Assembly (NCBI GenBank): GCA_902791215.1
Contig: CADAUZ010000001.1
Coordinates: 148,001-212,000 of the forward strand
Origin: Oscillospiraceae bacterium
Lineage (GTDB): Bacteria > Bacillota > Clostridia > Oscillospirales > Oscillospiraceae
DNA length: 64,000 nucleotides
Direction: 5' to 3'
Made by a program: the position numbers and the translations under genes. Below are positions 7,224 through 14,606 of this stretch, piece by piece. Under the pieces are notes generated by a model. That model did not search any database and had not been told where the DNA came from. It was given only the letters and a program-made list of their open reading frames with translations. Numbering within the stretch: the stretch's first letter is position 1; every line of letters starts with the position of its first letter.

Positions 7224-8312
7224 TTATAGCTCCTTGGTGGCTTCCTCGTCCTTCCACAGCCCCATGTGGTACAGTGTCCGGCGGACGGTGTAGCCCGCCC
7301 CGTGGTCGCGGAGGCACTGGACACCGCCGCGGACCTTGCGCGGTGCCCAGGTGATCGCATGGCCAATGCGAATGTAGGGCAAATTACTCTCCAATTCAGC
7401 CTTGCTGCATAAATTTGTTTTTATAATCTCTTCAAGAAAAGGGGATTGACCGGCATATTTCCAGAAATAACGAGCATGCGGGTACTCAAAGGATGACCAA
7501 GGCTTAAACGGTGCAGCAAAATGCAGGATATTAAAATTCTCACCGACTCTGTCTGTGATCGGTTTGCATCGCCTGACGGTCTCATTATCGCCGTAAAGCC
7601 AGTACCAGCTGTAATTCCACGATACATCCAGGTAAAGGATCCTACCTCTGCATATGGCGTTGATAATATCCTGATCCATATACAAAAGTTTTTCCGGAGA
7701 TGTATTTTTCAGAAAATCAAAGTATTTTTGAGAGATGTTTTCCTGACCCCATCGGGGGATGTTGATAAGCAGAATACCGGCATTTACATATTGTTCTGCG
7801 TATACCTGCAAATCTCTTTTCAACCGGTTCCGCTGCCGGTCTTCCATCATGCTGTAATCGTGAACCCCGGCAATCAGATAGTCCTCCAGGCTTTGAGGAA
7901 CGATCTCGGCTATGTCGGTATTTACAATCAGATCGCAGTCGAGATAAATCACATAGGGATAGGCTTTGAATACTTCGATCTCCGGGATCAGGAAGCGATA
8001 ATATGTTTCCTTTGTAATATAACCCGTTGTTGGAAGCGGCGTTTGAATACTGCGCGTCAAACGCTCGATATTCAGGCACTGGACTGTGACGTTCTCTGTT
8101 GACATGTATTCCAATGCTTCAATATGCTCTGCGGAAATAGAGGTATGCAGAACATAGATTAGGTATAGATTGTGGGGACTAGCATTGGAAATAACGGACT
8201 GGATGGCAACTCCGGCATAAGGCGCATACTTGTCATTTGCGGAGAAAACAATCGGGACAGAGTTACTGGCTTCTTCAATCCCTGAGGGGGTGCCTACCGT
8301 TTTTCTATTTAT
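7224..8312 (-). CDS. Glycosyltransferase family 8 protein with apparent ATA start
   Basis: Retaining GT-A fold sugar transferase for the surface polymer. The frame is coding well upstream of the first ATG/TTG: it includes the family's first strand VPIVFSANDKYAPY (residues 20-33), and the metal-binding DXD as YLDCDLIVNTD (near 123-133). Late motifs HFAAPFKPW and a C-terminal module shared with the pyruvyl transferase follow. No ATG, GTG or TTG occurs in frame before residue 67. An ATA codon at 8310-8312 lies 6 bases after AAGGAG and overlaps the upstream gene's stop as ATAA, exactly where an ATGA coupling would be expected. Either the ATG was mutated, ATA/ATT is used, or the base is a sequencing error. 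With a start at TTG 8114 the protein would lack its donor-site strand. Confidence 0.78.
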   Translation of the reverse strand: MNRKTVGTPSGIEEASNSVPIVFSANDKYAPYAGVAIQSVISNASPHNLYLIYVLHTSISAEHIEALEYMSTENVTVQCLNIERLTRSIQTPLPTTGYITKETYYRFLIPEIEVFKAYPYVIYLDCDLIVNTDIAEIVPQSLEDYLIAGVHDYSMMEDRQRNRLKRDLQVYAEQYVNAGILLINIPRWGQENISQKYFDFLKNTSPEKLLYMDQDIINAICRGRILYLDVSWNYSWYWLYGDNETVRRCKPITDRVGENFNILHFAAPFKPWSSFEYPHARYFWKYAGQSPFLEEIIKTNLCSKAELESNLPYIRIGHAITWAPRKVRGGVQCLRDHGAGYTVRRTLYHMGLWKDEEATKEL

Positions 8313-9388
8313 AGATTACTCCTTGCCTGTAATTTGCTTTTCACTTTAAATCGAACCCATGCAATGTTGAACTTGACCATGTCACGAAACCAGATTTCAC
8401 CGTTGTTGATGCGAAAAATCAGTTCATTGTTTTTGCTTTCCGGGTCATCATGCTGTAGATTGCGATAGATCATCTCTTTGTAGTAGGGTGTTTTTACTGC
8501 AGTATCCCAGAACAGATCCATCCAGGGACTGTCCAGATTCCTCCAGGGCTTTTCGTTGCCCCCGAAGTGGATGATTTTCGGATCTTTCAGGGATTCCTCG
8601 AGCTCAACTCTGTAGGGCTCGGGCAGCAGATCCGGACGATATGGCTTCATCACATCCCAGCTTGCGTGGAGGATTTTGGCTTTTCCCCCGTCGCAGATCA
8701 GATTCAGGACATCCTGATCGTGCTGCAGCCAGTTCCTTGAAGCGGCAAGACGAAGCAGTTCTTCCATTGTATAATTCCGGCGAAACGCATCAAGATTAAG
8801 AACCAGCATACCGGCAATAAAATAATCATTGGGCTGGCTCAAATGCAGAACACTGTCACGATACCGCTTTCTTTCATCACGCGGATCGTAGTAACATGCA
8901 AGCCCACACATGTCACGGGAGGATGCCAAAAGATATCCGTCAAGATTTGTGTCGAGAAGTTCGCCTACGTCTGTCAGCGCAAGCATATCAGAGTCCAGAT
9001 ACAGGGCTTTGTGATAGGCACTGTCAAGCAAATCGGGAATCAGCAGTCTCAGATAAGTATCGACGGTAAACTCCTTTTTCCCACCTGTATACAAAGAATA
9101 GCCGCGAATCAACGAACTGACATTGAGAAAGCGGATAGAAATGTTATTTCTTCCAGCACCCATTTGCTGCAAGATATACTGATTTTTTGGTGTAATGTCC
9201 CTGTTCAGTACGATGATATCGTAATTACGGTTGGGGGATGCGTGCGCTATAACGGAGTACAGCATCACTGATAAATAGGGACAATAATAATCATTCGCGC
9301 AAAAAACAATAGCGTCTGTTCCCCAGGAAAATGCTGGCTTAATTGTAATATGATTATCTGCGGTAAGGTGTTTTTTTTCTGTTTTCAT
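8309..9388 (-). CDS. Glycosyltransferase family 8 protein
   Basis: 359-residue retaining glycosyltransferase (GT-A fold) using a nucleotide sugar donor. The first strand DAIVFCANDYYCPYLSVMLYSV and the metal site ALYLDSDMLALTDVGEL are clear, as are QHDQDVLN and IIHFGGNEKPW in the C-terminal half. The protein lacks the C-terminal module present in the adjacent GT8 paralogue. ATG with GGAGTG 6 bases upstream. Its stop codon overlaps the presumed start of the next GT8 gene, so these two are coupled. Sugar specificity cannot be read from sequence. Confidence 0.93.
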   Translation of the reverse strand: MKTEKKHLTADNHITIKPAFSWGTDAIVFCANDYYCPYLSVMLYSVIAHASPNRNYDIIVLNRDITPKNQYILQQMGAGRNNISIRFLNVSSLIRGYSLYTGGKKEFTVDTYLRLLIPDLLDSAYHKALYLDSDMLALTDVGELLDTNLDGYLLASSRDMCGLACYYDPRDERKRYRDSVLHLSQPNDYFIAGMLVLNLDAFRRNYTMEELLRLAASRNWLQHDQDVLNLICDGGKAKILHASWDVMKPYRPDLLPEPYRVELEESLKDPKIIHFGGNEKPWRNLDSPWMDLFWDTAVKTPYYKEMIYRNLQHDDPESKNNELIFRINNGEIWFRDMVKFNIAWVRFKVKSKLQARSNL

Positions 9389-9438
9389 GGGAACACTCCA
9401 TCCGTAAATTGAGTTCGTTCATAATTGTTTTTCTTACT

Positions 9439-10455
9439 TCAATGCGTCCGTGTATTTGTCCAACGAACAAGCGCCGCTGGCATATGCAACAGCATTTCCA
9501 TATTCATCATCAGGACTTTACATTTGCGCAGAAAAATCAAATCGTTAGATCGTATCCAATCTCTCCACATGGGCTGGAGCTTCTGGCTTACAGTTTTGAA
9601 CGCGGTGACATTTCCAGTACAATAGGCCAGTACTTTCAGATAGAAGCAGTCGTTATATATCCGCCCCCTTGCAAGCATTCGTATGGCAGCATCGTCGGGC
9701 AGCATGCGCAGGGATTGCTTTTTGGCTTCAAAGATACTCATCTGCTTTTCTGTTAAAATGGCGGGTCTGGACACGCTTCCCGCTCGCGGGCGCCAGAAGT
9801 AAAGCGCCTGCGGCAGAAAGGCCGTGCATTCACATCTCTGCAGAACTTTCAGAAGCCACACCTCGTCTTCCCCAAAAGCAAGCGCAGAGTCAAAGCAGAC
9901 TGGGCTTCCCTCCTTGAACACTAGTGCCCGCCGGAAAAGCTTAGCCCACGGGGTAGTGTGATACCCGTTGCGGCGCATCATCTGATAGACCGTGTCTGTG
10001 AAGTCACACGGCGGAACCGGGAAGAGACCCTTTTCAACGGGTGCACCGTAAGAATAGTCCACATAGCCACACATGGCGGCGTCTGCGCCATTATCGCGCA
10101 TGCATTGCACCAACTTTTCGATCATCCGCAGATCCAGCCAGTCGTCCGAATCGACGAAGGTGATCAGGTCCCCGGTGCAAATGTTCAGACCGGCGTTGCG
10201 CGCGCAGGAAACACCTGTGTTCTGCTGGTGGATCACACGGATGCGTGGATCTTTTTCGCACCATTTGTCGCAGATCTCTCCGCTTTCGTCTTTTGAGCCG
10301 TCGTCAATCAAGATGACTTCCAGGTTTTTATAAGTCTGTGAACAGACGCTTTCCAGGCACTCATACAGATAAGGCGCCACGTTGTACACCGGCACAATTA
10401 CGGACACCAGCATGTCCTTCGACTGCCGGTTTGCCGAAACAGGATTCTTTTCCAA
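9439..10455 (-). CDS. Glycosyltransferase family 2 protein
   Basis: Inverting GT-A transferase of about 338 residues. It starts with the LVSVIVPVYNVAPYLYECLESV donor strand (positions given from the TTG start: about 15-36), then VILIDDGSKDESGEICD and the DXD-like ITFVDSDDWLD. Conserved AFGEDEVWLLKVL follows later, typical of capsule and exopolysaccharide transferases. The start is uncertain: TTG 10455 lies 3 bases after the stop of the upstream gene, and ATG 10413 is directly before the first strand. It belongs to the transferase operon. Confidence 0.9.
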   Translation of the reverse strand: MEKNPVSANRQSKDMLVSVIVPVYNVAPYLYECLESVCSQTYKNLEVILIDDGSKDESGEICDKWCEKDPRIRVIHQQNTGVSCARNAGLNICTGDLITFVDSDDWLDLRMIEKLVQCMRDNGADAAMCGYVDYSYGAPVEKGLFPVPPCDFTDTVYQMMRRNGYHTTPWAKLFRRALVFKEGSPVCFDSALAFGEDEVWLLKVLQRCECTAFLPQALYFWRPRAGSVSRPAILTEKQMSIFEAKKQSLRMLPDDAAIRMLARGRIYNDCFYLKVLAYCTGNVTAFKTVSQKLQPMWRDWIRSNDLIFLRKCKVLMMNMEMLLHMPAALVRWTNTRTH

Positions 10456-10457
10456 AA

Positions 10458-11411
10458 CTACACCACCGCTTTCCTGTTTTGATACTGTCGCATCCTGATC
10501 GCAACATATGCCGGAGCAATCCATCCCCGCTTCAGGCACGTAAGCACGACGTGCTTTGCCCCGCCGAGCTGACGCAGGTCGGCACGGTTAAAGGCATCGG
10601 CAATCAGCGGGTTTTCTCTCAGCTCCCGCACAGCCTGAAAGCAACGCTTCCTGTCGTTCGGATTCGCCGGGTGAAACACCACATGCGTCAAGATGAGCAG
10701 ATAGTTCGTCAGCACAAACAGCGGCCAGTTCTTTTCCTTTCCGGCCGGACTCCGGCTGAGCTTCTCGAGCATGGTCAGATAATCCCGGCCCTGCTCCTCC
10801 CGCCAGCTATGTACGGTAGAATCCCCCGACACCGTGTAGCGATAGACCGGCACGGAGACAAAGGCCGCTTTCCGGACTGTATACAGAGTCCGCAGCACCC
10901 AATCGCTGTCCTCCCCAAGGCGGAGCGCCGGGTCGAAGCGCGGCATGCCAGGCCGGGGCCGAAAGGCCCAGGCATGGATGGTCAGGCGGTTTGTCGGATC
11001 GGTCAGCACATAGTCCATCAGCGCATGCCCGGTCAGACAGATCGCCTCCCTGCCGCGCAGCCGGGGCGTTTTGTTTCCACGACAGATCGTGCCGCAGACC
11101 GCGTCCACATCGTCGGTCATAGAGGGCCGCAGCCTGTCCAGCGCACTCGGCAACAGGGCGTCGTCCGAATCCAGAAACATGACCCACTCGCCGCGCGCTG
11201 CGTCAAGCCCTGCGTTGCGGGCGGCAGATACGCCGCCGTGCGGCAGCTGCAGGATTCGGATCCGATCTGCGTATTTCTCAGCCAGCCGCAGTGTAGCGTC
11301 CGTGGAACCGTCGTCGGCCAGGATAATTTCCGCCTCCTGGTCCAGTGCAGATTCCAGGCAGCGGCAGATCGTTTTTTCGGCATTGTAGGCGGGGATAATG
11401 ATACTGATCAT
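10458..11411 (-). CDS. Glycosyltransferase family 2 protein
   Basis: 317-residue inverting transferase. MISIIIPAYNAEKTICRCLE forms the N-terminal donor strand, followed by IILADDGSTDATL and the metal site WVMFLDSDDALLP; LRLGEDSDWVLRTLY is the expected acceptor-side motif. The start ATG 11411 overlaps the upstream DUF4422 stop as ATGA and has GAGGGTGAG in front, so translation is coupled. A longer frame exists but would lie within the upstream gene. Similar in layout to the next GT2 in the operon, though clearly diverged, so it probably adds a different residue. Confidence 0.92.
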   Translation of the reverse strand: MISIIIPAYNAEKTICRCLESALDQEAEIILADDGSTDATLRLAEKYADRIRILQLPHGGVSAARNAGLDAARGEWVMFLDSDDALLPSALDRLRPSMTDDVDAVCGTICRGNKTPRLRGREAICLTGHALMDYVLTDPTNRLTIHAWAFRPRPGMPRFDPALRLGEDSDWVLRTLYTVRKAAFVSVPVYRYTVSGDSTVHSWREEQGRDYLTMLEKLSRSPAGKEKNWPLFVLTNYLLILTHVVFHPANPNDRKRCFQAVRELRENPLIADAFNRADLRQLGGAKHVVLTCLKRGWIAPAYVAIRMRQYQNRKAVV

Positions 11412-12169
11412 CTCACCCTCACCCCGATCTTCCGCAGCACAAAGCTGGTGCCCTTCCTGAGCCAGTGCTGGCTTTCGGTGTTCTTTACGGGCATCTCGGT
11501 ATAAGGCACGCGGTTCGTTTCGATCCACACGTCCAGAAGCCTCTCGGCGATGAAGCCGAAGACGCGCGCGTTGTAGGCGTCATAGTCCGAGATGTCAAGC
11601 CGCTCCTCCAGCGCAAAGAGGATGTCAAACAGCCATGTGCAGTAGGCATCGAGCAGATCGCGGCGCATGACGAGCATGTTGAAGCGGTGGCCGCCGCGGC
11701 GCTTCATCTGCCGGTCGTAGGCCGCAAGGTACGCCGGGCAGCGCTCCGCCAGAAGCGTGCGCGTGACCGTCAGATCCTGCTCGTGGTGGGCGTGGATGTA
11801 TTGGGAGTAGTTGGTCTCGATCCAGTAGCGCCGGGGGGAAGGCAGAATCACCGGGGCTTTCAGCAGGGCCTTTTCAAAATCTGCCCGCCCCGCGATCCTG
11901 AGCGGTCTTCCCGCCCCAAACCAGCGGCGGTAGTGCACAAGGCCGATATAGGCGGCCTCCAGGTTCTTCCATCCCCAGTAGAGCGCTGTCAGTTCACAGT
12001 AATGCGCGTTCTTCACGGAAATGTTCTCCCCGGTATTGTCCGGCGTGAAGCCCGGGATCGGCTTCGTGTGCAGCGCTGCGCCCACTTCAACCGGGATATG
12101 GCAGCCGTCGCACGGCAGCGGATACGGTCTGTGACAAGCTGCCATCACGGCAATCGTGTTTGCTTCCAT
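11408..12169 (-). CDS. DUF4422 (capsular polysaccharide) glycosyltransferase-like protein
   Basis: 253-residue protein of the DUF4422 family found in capsule and rhamnan-type clusters and presumed to be a glycosyltransferase. Family motifs: an early DNTGENISVKNAHYCELTALYWGWKN segment (within about residues 40-70; only parts quoted elsewhere), GLVHYRRWF, and FNMLVMRRDLLDAYCTWLF. ATG 12169 follows GAAGG by 10 bases; a longer frame would overlap the sugar transferase gene. Its end is coupled to the GT2 gene by an ATGA overlap. Activity is inferred from family context. Confidence 0.85.
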   Translation of the reverse strand: MEANTIAVMAACHRPYPLPCDGCHIPVEVGAALHTKPIPGFTPDNTGENISVKNAHYCELTALYWGWKNLEAAYIGLVHYRRWFGAGRPLRIAGRADFEKALLKAPVILPSPRRYWIETNYSQYIHAHHEQDLTVTRTLLAERCPAYLAAYDRQMKRRGGHRFNMLVMRRDLLDAYCTWLFDILFALEERLDISDYDAYNARVFGFIAERLLDVWIETNRVPYTEMPVKNTESQHWLRKGTSFVLRKIGVRVR

Positions 12170-12171
12170 AC

Positions 12172-13575
12172 TTACGAAACCTTCACCTCCGTGCGCAGCT
12201 CTTCCGTGTTGATAAAGCCGCCAAGCGCCGTTTTCCACAGTATGCGCAGATCCAGCGCGGGACTCCAGTTTTCGATGTACCAGATATCGTATTTGACGCG
12301 CGTCTCGATGGACGTGTCGCCCCGAAGACCGTGGATCTGTGCCCATCCGGTCATGCCCGGGCGCACCTGCTGGCGCACAAGGTACAGCGGCACAGATTCC
12401 TTGAACTGCTGGGTGTAGAAGGGGATCTCAGGCCGGGGACCGACAAGACTCATGTCGCCCATCAGAACGTTGATGAGCTGCGGCAGCTCATCAATGCTGT
12501 ATTTTCGGATAAAGCTGCCGAAGCGGGTTCGGCGCGGGTCCGTGCTGCGGCTCCAGGCGGTGTCGGATTCGCTGTTGACGCGCATGCTGCGAAACTTCAG
12601 CATGGTAAATTCCTTTTTGTTGAGCCCGACCCTCGCCTGCCGGAAAAATACCGGGCCGGGGCTGTCGAGCTTGACGATCGCGCCGATGACCAGCAGCAGC
12701 GGGCAGAGCAAGACCAGCAGCAGCGCCGAGCATATGATGTCGAACACGCGTTTGAGTGCTGCGAGCGCATTGTTGTCAAGCGGGGTCGCCCGCAGGTCGA
12801 TCAGCACCGAGCGCCCCATGGTCTCGATGGTCGGGTGGCTCGGGAAATACGCGCGGTAAAACGGGATCATTGAGACTCGAAGCCCCTCTTTTCCCGCGGC
12901 ATTGAGCACTGCCTGAATATGTTCGGTCTCCTCAGGCTCCAGGGCCACCACCGCTTCCTCGCTGGGGACCTTCTCCAGGATCTCCTCGATCCGCTCAAGC
13001 CCACCCAGGTATTCCCCAAGTCCCGCATCGGGGTCCGCGCCGATATAGCCGATTACCCTGCGTCCAAACTGCGGGTATTCCCCCAGGTCCTGATAATACT
13101 CCTCCGCAAGCTTGCCGCTGCCGATGAGGATCACGCGCTCCATCCCGATCCCCTTTGCGTAGCGCCGGGCCGCGATGTGATGCCAGAGGGCGCGTTTGAT
13201 GCACAGAACGCAGGAGAAAAACACAACGAAAATCACCAGTGTCAGTCGTGAAAACTCCTCAAAGCGCATCACATACAGTACGCTTCCAAGGATCAGCACC
13301 GAAAACAGACTGAGCAGGATGAGCTTTGACAGTTCCTTAAACAGTCTCAGCTGGTGTACCGGGATATATAAATGGAACAGGTAAAACAGCACGACGGTGC
13401 ATAGGCTGTGCAGAAGGATCAGCAGCTCCGTCGCGGCGTCCTCGATAATGGGGTTCCACACGCCGTTGAGCACGGTAAAGCGAATATAGACAGCAACATG
13501 ATAGGAGGTAAAGATGATGCCCGCCTCCAGCAGCATATTGAGGAATACCTTAAAACGCCTGTTTTTTTGAAGCAC
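12172..13575 (-). CDS. Exopolysaccharide polyprenyl glycosylphosphotransferase (initiating sugar transferase)
   Basis: Starts repeat-unit synthesis by moving a sugar-1-phosphate from a nucleotide sugar to undecaprenyl phosphate. The 467-residue protein has four to five N-terminal membrane helices, a CoA-binding-like Rossmann segment (MERVILIGSGKLAEEYYQDL), and the C-terminal bacterial sugar transferase domain: KRVFDIICSALLLVLLCPLL, DSPGPVFFRQARVGL, FRSMRVNSE, SIDELPQLINVL and SLVGPRPE. I chose GTG 13575 because GGGGAG lies 7 bases upstream and the length then matches the family; ATG starts further up lack a site. It is the first gene of the polysaccharide operon. Confidence 0.93.
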   Translation of the reverse strand: MLQKNRRFKVFLNMLLEAGIIFTSYHVAVYIRFTVLNGVWNPIIEDAATELLILLHSLCTVVLFYLFHLYIPVHQLRLFKELSKLILLSLFSVLILGSVLYVMRFEEFSRLTLVIFVVFFSCVLCIKRALWHHIAARRYAKGIGMERVILIGSGKLAEEYYQDLGEYPQFGRRVIGYIGADPDAGLGEYLGGLERIEEILEKVPSEEAVVALEPEETEHIQAVLNAAGKEGLRVSMIPFYRAYFPSHPTIETMGRSVLIDLRATPLDNNALAALKRVFDIICSALLLVLLCPLLLVIGAIVKLDSPGPVFFRQARVGLNKKEFTMLKFRSMRVNSESDTAWSRSTDPRRTRFGSFIRKYSIDELPQLINVLMGDMSLVGPRPEIPFYTQQFKESVPLYLVRQQVRPGMTGWAQIHGLRGDTSIETRVKYDIWYIENWSPALDLRILWKTALGGFINTEELRTEVKVS

Positions 13576-13736
13576 CTTACGGCTCCCCCCGTCTCTGTAC
13601 TGTAACAATCCGCCTCGTACGCACACCGCAGCGCGACGAAACCTGTCATATTTTATATTCAATCTATAATAATCTATCATAATTGTTTGTGAAAAGCAAT
13701 AGCGTTTTCGCAATCAGCGGACGGCACGCGGTAAAA

Positions 13737-13779
13737 CAAAAGATGATCTGCATCGTTGGGATCAGGTCATCTTTTTTTG
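13737..13779. terminator. Terminator-like hairpin in the divergent gap
   Basis: AAAGATGATCTG and CAGGTCATCTTT pair around CATCGTTGGGAT and are followed by a T run on the plus strand. No plus-strand gene precedes it, so it may end a short transcript or insulate the two divergent units. I see no other gene in 13576-13867. Confidence 0.5.
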
Positions 13780-13789
13780 CATAAAGCAC

Positions 13790-13818
13790 TTTCCATATTG
13801 GTTTTTTTGTAGTATAGT
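13790..13818 (+). promoter_or_regulatory. Promoter of the VTT-domain gene
   Basis: TTTCCA (13790-13795), 17-base spacer, TATAGT (13813-13818), 50 bases upstream of the start codon. Confidence 0.5.
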
Positions 13819-13867
13819 GATATTTGTGCCGCCTTGGGATATCTGACGGGCGTGCAGCGGAGGCTGT

Positions 13868-14566
13868 ATGAAACCTTATCAGTTCGGAAAAAAGCAAAAG
13901 CTCCTCTGGGGGCTGTTTCTGCTGTGTGCGTGGGGAACGGTGATTTTCATTTTCTCCCGGCATCACGGCGGGTTTACTGCCAAGGAGCTTGCAAATTACA
14001 AGCCGGATAATCCCTTTCTCTCCTGTCTTGTGATGCTGGGGCTTTTCGCGCTTAAAAGCGTGGATTTTCTCATGCATTCCGGCGTCCTTTATGCCGCCTC
14101 CGGGATCATGTTTCCCCTGCCGGCGGCTCTGCTTCTCAATACCGTGGGCATCATGATCACTGTGACGCCTACCTATTTTCTCGGCAGAGCCTGGGGCCCG
14201 CCCGTCATTGAGACGCTTTGCCGCAAATATCCCAAGCTGCGTGTTTTTGCGGATGATCAAAAGGGCGGCAGCCTCGCGGTGGCGATCCTGCTGCGCACGG
14301 TGGGGCTCCCCATTCAGGTCGGCAGCGTGTACATGGGGGCTGCAAACTACCGCTTCGGGCGTTTTCTCCTGGGCTCGGTGCTCGGCTTGCTGCCTGTCAT
14401 GATCCCTTACACGATCATGGGCGACAACGCGGGCAAGCCCGGCTCTCCCGCCTTCGTCATCGCACTTGCGACCGAAATCATTTTGCACTTCGGGTCGGTC
14501 CTGATTTTTGCCGTCATCGCAAAACGACGCTTGTCGAGCAGCACGGCTGCGGTAAATGAATCATAA
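13868..14566 (+). CDS. VTT-domain (DedA/TVP38-like) membrane protein
   Basis: 232-residue integral membrane protein of the VTT/SNARE-associated superfamily, whose bacterial members flip lipids such as undecaprenyl phosphate or phosphatidylethanolamine. There are about five hydrophobic segments. Core family features are the re-entrant GVLYAASGIMFPLPAALLLN segment and GRAWGPP, and the FLRTVGLP-like LLRTVGLPIQVGSVYMG. ATG with CGGAGG 5 bases upstream. It stands alone with its own promoter and terminator beside the polysaccharide operon; a link to lipid carrier recycling is possible but only inferred. Confidence 0.85.
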   Translation: MKPYQFGKKQKLLWGLFLLCAWGTVIFIFSRHHGGFTAKELANYKPDNPFLSCLVMLGLFALKSVDFLMHSGVLYAASGIMFPLPAALLLNTVGIMITVTPTYFLGRAWGPPVIETLCRKYPKLRVFADDQKGGSLAVAILLRTVGLPIQVGSVYMGAANYRFGRFLLGSVLGLLPVMIPYTIMGDNAGKPGSPAFVIALATEIILHFGSVLIFAVIAKRRLSSSTAAVNES

Positions 14567-14574
14567 AGAACAAA

Positions 14575-14600
14575 AGATGGCCGCCTTTCGGCGGCCATCT
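14575..14600. terminator. Bidirectional terminator
   Basis: AGATGGCCGCC/GGCGGCCATCT, 11 base pairs, loop TTTC, between convergent genes. T-rich downstream on the plus strand (CAATTTTTATTT) and TTTTG on the minus strand. Confidence 0.85.
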
Positions 14601-14606
14601 CAATTT

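Noticed and set aside
3567-13575. A lantibiotic or RiPP cluster in the region with the ABC exporter
   Set aside because: The exporter is of the TagGH/Wzm-Wzt type and all neighbours are polysaccharide enzymes; no peptide or modifying enzyme is present.
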